Shown in pieces: positions 59,856 through 64,000 of a stretch of DNA of 64,000 bases (the stretch's first letter is position 1; each line of letters begins with the position of its first letter). The position numbers and the translations under genes were made by a program. The notes beneath the pieces were generated by a model. That model worked only from the letters and a program-made list of their open reading frames with translations, searched no databases and had not been told where the DNA came from. The stretch lies in assembly GCF_003185655.1 (NCBI RefSeq), contig NZ_QHJQ01000011.1:35444-99443 (forward strand), given 5' to 3'. The DNA comes from Coraliomargarita sinensis (lineage in GTDB: Bacteria > Verrucomicrobiota > Verrucomicrobiia > Opitutales > Coraliomargaritaceae).

Positions 59856-60700
59856 TGGAGCCTGCGGCCGTTTACAGTTTGGACCTGAAAAGTCTGAACA
59901 AGGCTTCCGTTCTGGCCGGTGACGGTAAATTACCCTTGATCGAGGTTGATGTTCCCGAGTTAAACTCGTCCAAGCAACGCCTGCGTCTCTTGCGACAACA
60001 CTTGTCAGAACTGCCTGCGCTGGTCTTTGTCGTTGAGTCGGATGTCGTGCAGTTGGCGCTGATCGAGGAACAGAGCTTTCTTGCCATCAATACCGGCTTC
60101 CATGGTTCGGGGCTGGATTATCGCCGACATAAGGGTGGCGGACGTTCGGAACTGATCGCCAAAGCAGTTGGCCTGAAAGGCGGTAAAGTGCCGACGGTGA
60201 TAGATGCAACGGCGGGCCTGGGGGTAGATGCCTTCGTGCTGGCGAGTCTTGGTTGTCAGGTTACCTTGATAGAGCGGGTTCCGGCAGTAGCTGCCCTCTT
60301 GCGTGATGGATTGGAACGTTCGCGGGACTATGCCGGGGAGAATGACACTGAGTTGGAGATGATTCTCAAACGGATGCAGCTCGTGCAAACGGACGCGATC
60401 GCACATCTCGATGAACTTGGGCAGGACAACGTGCCGGACGTCGTCTACCTCGACCCGATGTTTCCCGAGCGGAAGAAATCGGCTGCGGTGAAAAAAGAGA
60501 TGCAGATCTTCCACAGGCTGGTGGGGCCGGATGATGATACGACTCAACTTTTTGAAAAAGCCTTGTTCCGGGCGCGCGATCGGGTGGTGGTCAAGCGACC
60601 GCGCGTCGCTCCCGCTTTGACGGACCGGCAACCCAGCCATATTATTGAAGGGAAGCGCAATCGCTATGATGTTTATCTTTCATTGTCGGCCCAACCCTAG
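59855..60700 (+). CDS. rsmJ: 16S rRNA m2G1516 methyltransferase RsmJ
   Basis: 281 residues from the ATG at 59855, which shares one base with the TGA of the previous gene (TGATG), a sign of translational coupling. The family signature YLDPMFPERKKSAAVKKEM is complete, with IDATAGLGVDAFVLASLG as the SAM site, HGSGLDYRRHKGG and VVVKRPR. RsmJ methylates G1516 (E. coli numbering) of 16S rRNA. A small palindrome follows the stop (60701-60721). Confidence 0.94.
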   Translation: MEPAAVYSLDLKSLNKASVLAGDGKLPLIEVDVPELNSSKQRLRLLRQHLSELPALVFVVESDVVQLALIEEQSFLAINTGFHGSGLDYRRHKGGGRSELIAKAVGLKGGKVPTVIDATAGLGVDAFVLASLGCQVTLIERVPAVAALLRDGLERSRDYAGENDTELEMILKRMQLVQTDAIAHLDELGQDNVPDVVYLDPMFPERKKSAAVKKEMQIFHRLVGPDDDTTQLFEKALFRARDRVVVKRPRVAPALTDRQPSHIIEGKRNRYDVYLSLSAQP

Positions 60701-60851
60701 CATCGGTTCGTCAGGCCGATGATTGTGTCAACGGGGACGGTCGTTACATCGATCCATGAGGTTGATGATCAGCGCAGCCGCGAGTGGCCCTGCCGACTAA
60801 ATCTTTTGCTCCGCGGTTGACCTCGGGACTCTTTGTGTTGGTTTTATTCCT

Positions 60852-61961
60852 ATGGATCCAAATTACGAGAAATTGGCTGCGGTTTTGACCGGCCATTCCA
60901 CCAAACTTCAAAAGGGCGAGCGTGTGCTGATCGATGCCTTTGATATTCCGGACACGATGGTCATCGCCCTGATCCGCTCCGTGCGTGAACGCGGCGCCGT
61001 ACCATTTGTCAATGTCCAGCACGCGCGAATCAGCCGCGAGTTGGTGGATAATGTGGTGCCGGAGCAGTTCGAGACCAAAGCGGGTTGGGAGCTCTCTCAA
61101 ATGGAAAAGATGGATGCTTACATCGCTTTGCGCGGTTCGGACAATATCTACGAAATGTCCGATTTGGATTCTGGGAAACTGACCCAGGTCATGCGCGCAA
61201 TGAAGCCTGTCCTCGATCACCGGGTGAACAAAACCAAGTGGGTCGTGCTCCGTTGGCCGACTCCGGCCATGGCCCAGCAGGCGATGCAGAGCACCGGAAG
61301 CTTTGAGGAGTTTTTCTTCCGCGTCTGTACCATGGATTATGCACGGATGACGGAGGGCATGGACGCCTTGGTCGAGCTCATGAACAAGACCGATATCGTC
61401 GAGTTGAAGGGGCCGAACACCGATCTTCGTTTTTCCATAAAAGGTATCGGTGCCATCCCGTCAGGCGGAGGCCACAACATTCCGGACGGCGAGGTCTTTT
61501 CCTGCCCGGTGATAGATTCGGTCGAAGGGGAAATTACCTATAACACGCCATCGGTCTATCAGGGGGTTTCCTTCGACAACGTGCATTTAAAATTCGAAAA
61601 GGGTAAGATCGTCCACGCAGAGTCCAATCACACCAAGCGGCTGAACGAGATCCTCGATTCGGACGAGGGGGCCCGCTTCATCGGTGAGTTCGCTATCGGC
61701 TTCAACCCGCATATCCTTGAGCCCATGCGTGACATCCTCTTCGATGAAAAAATGGCCGGCTCTTTCCACTTTACCCCGGGCCAGGCCTATGAGCAGGCCG
61801 ATAACGGTAACCGCTCGCAGGTCCACTGGGATCTGGTCCAGATCCAGCGTCCCGAATACGGGGGCGGAGAAATCATCTTTGACGGTGAAGTCATCCGTAA
61901 AGACGGTCTCTTCGTGAAGCCGGGGCTCGACAAGCTCAACCCGGATTATCTGCTGGCGTAG
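60852..61961 (+). CDS. M29 family aminopeptidase
   Basis: 369 residues, normal size for the dimeric, double-metal aminopeptidase T/PepS family (MEROPS M29). Conserved segments include [14 protein letters not shown], the metal ligand region [27 protein letters not shown] and [23 protein letters not shown], the last with several metal-binding His/Asp. It removes N-terminal amino acids in the cytoplasm. It stands alone between rsmJ and dnaX, 151 bp after rsmJ. Confidence 0.94.
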   Translation: MDPNYEKLAAVLTGHSTKLQKGERVLIDAFDIPDTMVIALIRSVRERGAVPFVNVQHARISRELVDNVVPEQFETKAGWELSQMEKMDAYIALRGSDNIYEMSDLDSGKLTQVMRAMKPVLDHRVNKTKWVVLRWPTPAMAQQAMQSTGSFEEFFFRVCTMDYARMTEGMDALVELMNKTDIVELKGPNTDLRFSIKGIGAIPSGGGHNIPDGEVFSCPVIDSVEGEITYNTPSVYQGVSFDNVHLKFEKGKIVHAESNHTKRLNEILDSDEGARFIGEFAIGFNPHILEPMRDILFDEKMAGSFHFTPGQAYEQADNGNRSQVHWDLVQIQRPEYGGGEIIFDGEVIRKDGLFVKPGLDKLNPDYLLA

Positions 61962-61979
61962 TAGGGTATTTCGCGGAGC

Positions 61980-62051
61980 CGGGACATTCTTGTCCCGCCA
62001 CGTGGCCCAGTAGGGGGATTTGCCTTTTTGCGGGCGGACAGGAATGTCCGC
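61980..62051. repeat. Second pair of GGACA-type palindromes
   Basis: CGGGACA/TGTCCCG around TTCT (61980-61997) and GCGGACA/TGTCCGC around GGAA (62034-62051) lie in the gap between the aminopeptidase and dnaX. They share the core of the pair at 20309-20369. No gene is supported in this gap. Confidence 0.75.
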
Positions 62052-62151
62052 ACCCCGTTTGACATGCAATGGTTGCCTGCCGAACGACAAAGAAATCCCA
62101 AAATCCCCCTTGCCACTCACGTCTCCCCGTTGCTTTCTAGGACCATAATTT

Positions 62152-63318
62152 ATGGAGCCAGGATACCAAGTCATCGCCCGCCGCTGGCGTCCGAAGCAGT
62201 TCGACGAACTGGTCGGGCAGGACCATATTGTCCGGACCCTGCGCAATGCGATCGAGACCAACCGCATCGCGCATGCCTATCTGTTCGTCGGCCCCCGTGG
62301 TACGGGTAAGACCAGTACGGCCCGGCTCTTTGCCAAGGCCCTGAATGCCGAAGGTGGGCCAAGCGTGAGCCCGGACAATGATTCCGAGATCAGTCAGGCG
62401 ATCATGGGCGGTTCCTGTATGGACGTGATCGAGATCGATGGTGCCTCCAACAACAGCGTTGAGCAGGTCCGCAGCCTGCGTGAGGAGTGTCAATTCGCAC
62501 CGGCTCAGTGCACCTATAAGATCTACATTATCGACGAGGTGCACATGCTCTCGACCGCGGCCTTTAATGCTCTGCTCAAGACCCTTGAAGAGCCGCCCGA
62601 GCACGTTAAGTTCTTCTTCGCCACCACCGAGGCGCATAAGGTCCTGCCCACTATTGTCTCGCGTTGCCAGCGCTTCGAATTTCGCCCCATCTCCGATGCC
62701 GTCATTGCCGAAAAACTCGCGCAGATTGCCCAGGCTGAAGATATTAAAATCGATGACGAAGCACTTAAGGCGATTGCCCTGCTTGCCAATGGCGGCATGC
62801 GCGATGCCCAGTCGATTCTCGATCAAATGATTTCTTTCTGTGGAAGCGAGATCACGGAGAGTGATGTGCTCGATGTCTACGGTCTCGTTTCAGCTGATCG
62901 AATCGCTGAATTAGCCAAGGCTCTCGGCTCGCTCGATTTTCCGGCCATTATTTCCACGGTCGATCACTTTGTTGAAGAGGGGCGCGACCTCTACCGCGTA
63001 CTCGTCAACCTTGAAGCTCACTGTCGTGGCGCTTTGCTCGATGCCATCCAAAATGGCGGGAAAACCGAGAAGCTGGGCACCCCGCTGAGCACGGAATCGA
63101 TCATGCGGATGCTCGACGCGCTACACCGCGGGGAAGCCTCCGTTCAGAAAGGACTTTCCGAGAAAGTGAACTTTGAGGTGGTCCTGCTCAAGGCGGCCGA
63201 AGAGTCCCGTTCCCGGGCCATCGATAGTTTGATCAAGCAGGTTGCCGCGACGGCATCGACCACTTCGACAGGTTCAGGGCTGGCAGGCGGGGAGTCCGGC
63301 GAAAAAAAAAAGCCCTAG
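62152..63318 (+). CDS. dnaX: DNA polymerase III gamma subunit (zero-frame DnaX product)
   Basis: 388 residues in the zero frame, a gamma-like length. The clamp-loader ATPase has Walker A GPRGTGKT at 47-54, Walker B region [20 protein letters not shown] and the SRC motif [10 protein letters not shown]. The four zinc-binding cysteines normally found just after Walker A (around 65-90) are absent; only C89 remains. The zero frame ends KKKP then TAG at 63316-63318, directly after ten A residues. A -1 shift there extends the product by 106 codons; see the next two entries. A tRNA-Ala gene follows. Confidence 0.95.
   Translation: MEPGYQVIARRWRPKQFDELVGQDHIVRTLRNAIETNRIAHAYLFVGPRGTGKTSTARLFAKALNAEGGPSVSPDNDSEISQAIMGGSCMDVIEIDGASNNSVEQVRSLREECQFAPAQCTYKIYIIDEVHMLSTAAFNALLKTLEEPPEHVKFFFATTEAHKVLPTIVSRCQRFEFRPISDAVIAEKLAQIAQAEDIKIDDEALKAIALLANGGMRDAQSILDQMISFCGSEITESDVLDVYGLVSADRIAELAKALGSLDFPAIISTVDHFVEEGRDLYRVLVNLEAHCRGALLDAIQNGGKTEKLGTPLSTESIMRMLDALHRGEASVQKGLSEKVNFEVVLLKAAEESRSRAIDSLIKQVAATASTTSTGSGLAGGESGEKKKP
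63289..63312 (+). other. Probable -1 frameshift (or slippage) signal in dnaX
   Basis: GGGGAG at 63289-63294 resembles a Shine-Dalgarno site; 11 nt later comes A AAA AAG (63306-63312), in phase with the zero frame and identical to the E. coli dnaX slippery heptamer. Both lie at the end of a run of ten A (63302-63311) that could also make RNA polymerase slip. The nearest clear hairpin (63343-63360) is about 30 nt downstream, farther than usual. Confidence 0.65.
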
Positions 63319-63632
63319 TTCCACCTCCTGCCAATCCTGAGACAGGCGTCGATGCGCCTGAAACAGCGCGGTTCCAGTCGCCAGACGAATTTTCCGAAGA
63401 GGAAGCACGTTTCGCCGACTACGAGGAAGCGGATTCAACCGATCCTCTGAGTGTTGCTGAGGCAAGGCCTGATGTGGCGAAAAGGGCCAATGGTCGTCCG
63501 GCACCGACTTTAACCTTGGAGGAGGCCAGCGAGCGACTCGGGCCGGAAGTATTGCAAGTGTTGGAAGAGAGATTTAACGGAAGTCTGGAGGAAATCCGTG
63601 CGCTCGATGATAAAGACCAGCTTTTCCAGTAA
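63312..63632 (+). CDS. dnaX: DnaX tau-like C-terminal extension in the -1 frame
   Basis: 106 codons open from the shift site to TAA at 63630-63632, giving a product of about 493 residues. The first ~60 residues form an acidic, Pro-rich linker ([18 protein letters not shown]); the last ~40 ([33 protein letters not shown]) look like the C-terminal helical segment of DnaX proteins (compare the common pattern xVxxALExFxGxVxxI). There is no separate start codon or ribosome site, so it is most likely reached only by frameshift, slippage or an indel in the sequence. Confidence 0.7.
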   Translation, partial: ALVPPPANPETGVDAPETARFQSPDEFSEEEARFADYEEADSTDPLSVAEARPDVAKRANGRPAPTLTLEEASERLGPEVLQVLEERFNGSLEEIRALDDKDQLFQ

Positions 63633-63685
63633 GTTTTCGGTTGACGAGCCACGTGACTGTTTCATTTTCCCTGCTTTCCTGTTTA

Positions 63686-63761
<76 letters not shown>

Positions 63762-63774
63762 GCCTTCGCTTGGG

Positions 63775-63940
63775 GGGTCTACACCAAAGTTTGGGGACCG
63801 GAGCATGGGTCTACACCAAAGTTTGGGGACCGGAGCATTTCCTTTCTATTTTCGTGGTTCATCTTTAACCGCAGGGTCTACACCAAAGTTTGGGGACCGG
63901 AGCATTTCCTTTCTATTTTCTTGGTTCATATTTAACCGCA
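63775..63940. repeat. Tandem repeat array after tRNA-Ala
   Basis: A 67-bp unit occurs at 63807-63873 and 63874-63940 with two mismatches. Its first 32 bp also occurs alone at 63775-63806, identical in all three copies and containing the near-palindrome CCAAAGTTTGG. The open frames crossing this array are only translations of the repeat. The final 60 bp of the window show nothing recognised. Confidence 0.9.
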
Positions 63941-64000
63941 CTGGGCGATGACTCTGAGTCGGTAGTTATCAAAGTTTTTGAAGCCGTATGCGCGTCTTTG

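Noticed and set aside
63302..63318. dnaX read as a pseudogene
   Set aside because: The zero-frame product has all clamp-loader ATPase motifs and a gamma-like length, and the A-run plus heptamer give a known way to reach the longer form.

Overview
The window looks like chromosome from a marine Verrucomicrobiota, probably class Opitutia near Coraliomargarita or Lentimonas. That placement is an inference from gene content: four one-cysteine sulfatases, a GH29 fucosidase, a long PVC-type dehydrogenase/HEAT/cytochrome c protein, a Tat-signal Gfo/Idh/MocA oxidoreductase and many lipoproteins sit among ordinary bacterial housekeeping genes. No phage, insertion sequence, CRISPR array or rRNA was seen.

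1-19.3 kb is mostly housekeeping: the end of a VWA protein, two small envelope proteins, NADP-type glutamate dehydrogenase, an SMP-30 lactonase, cysS and hemB (divergent), a CNNM/CBS transporter, a PEGA lipoprotein, gcvH-speA, tilS-ftsH-aroE, a prepilin peptidase and a CLC channel. 19.3-23 kb holds tRNA-Tyr with a duplicated 3' end, a lipoprotein, a carboxynorspermidine-dehydrogenase-like gene and a TIM-barrel protein, separated by repeat-rich gaps.

23-44.5 kb is an accessory carbohydrate region: GH29 fucosidase, SGNH/dehydrogenase/cytochrome fusion, four sulfatases (one fused to an SGNH esterase), a SASA acetylesterase, a separate SGNH hydrolase, a TonB-like anchored protein, a cytochrome P450, a Gfo/Idh oxidoreductase, a heme-dependent oxidative demethylase (DUF3445) and a beta-propeller protein. 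Read together these would remove sulfate, acetyl and possibly methyl groups and fucose from an algal polysaccharide such as fucoidan. No SusC/D pair, sugar kinase or dedicated regulator is present, so the substrate is inferred. msrB lies inside the region but is a general repair gene.

44.5-63.7 kb returns to housekeeping: htpG, a leftward run (GAF-REC, GYF membrane protein, YihY/BrkB, PpiD-like, DUF4250), ppdK, tatC with a long acidic N-terminus, tlyA-mscS, a cytochrome/PQQ dehydrogenase with rsmJ, an M29 aminopeptidase, dnaX and tRNA-Ala.

The strongest unusual signal is dnaX: the zero frame stops just after a run of ten A, while the -1 frame continues for 106 codons with a plausible DnaX C-terminus. 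The slippery heptamer and an upstream Shine-Dalgarno-like hexamer match the layout of the E. coli dnaX frameshift, but here the shift yields the long product. Second is the P450 plus DUF3445 pair inside the sulfatase region. Dispersed palindromes and tandem repeats near both tRNAs are also notable.
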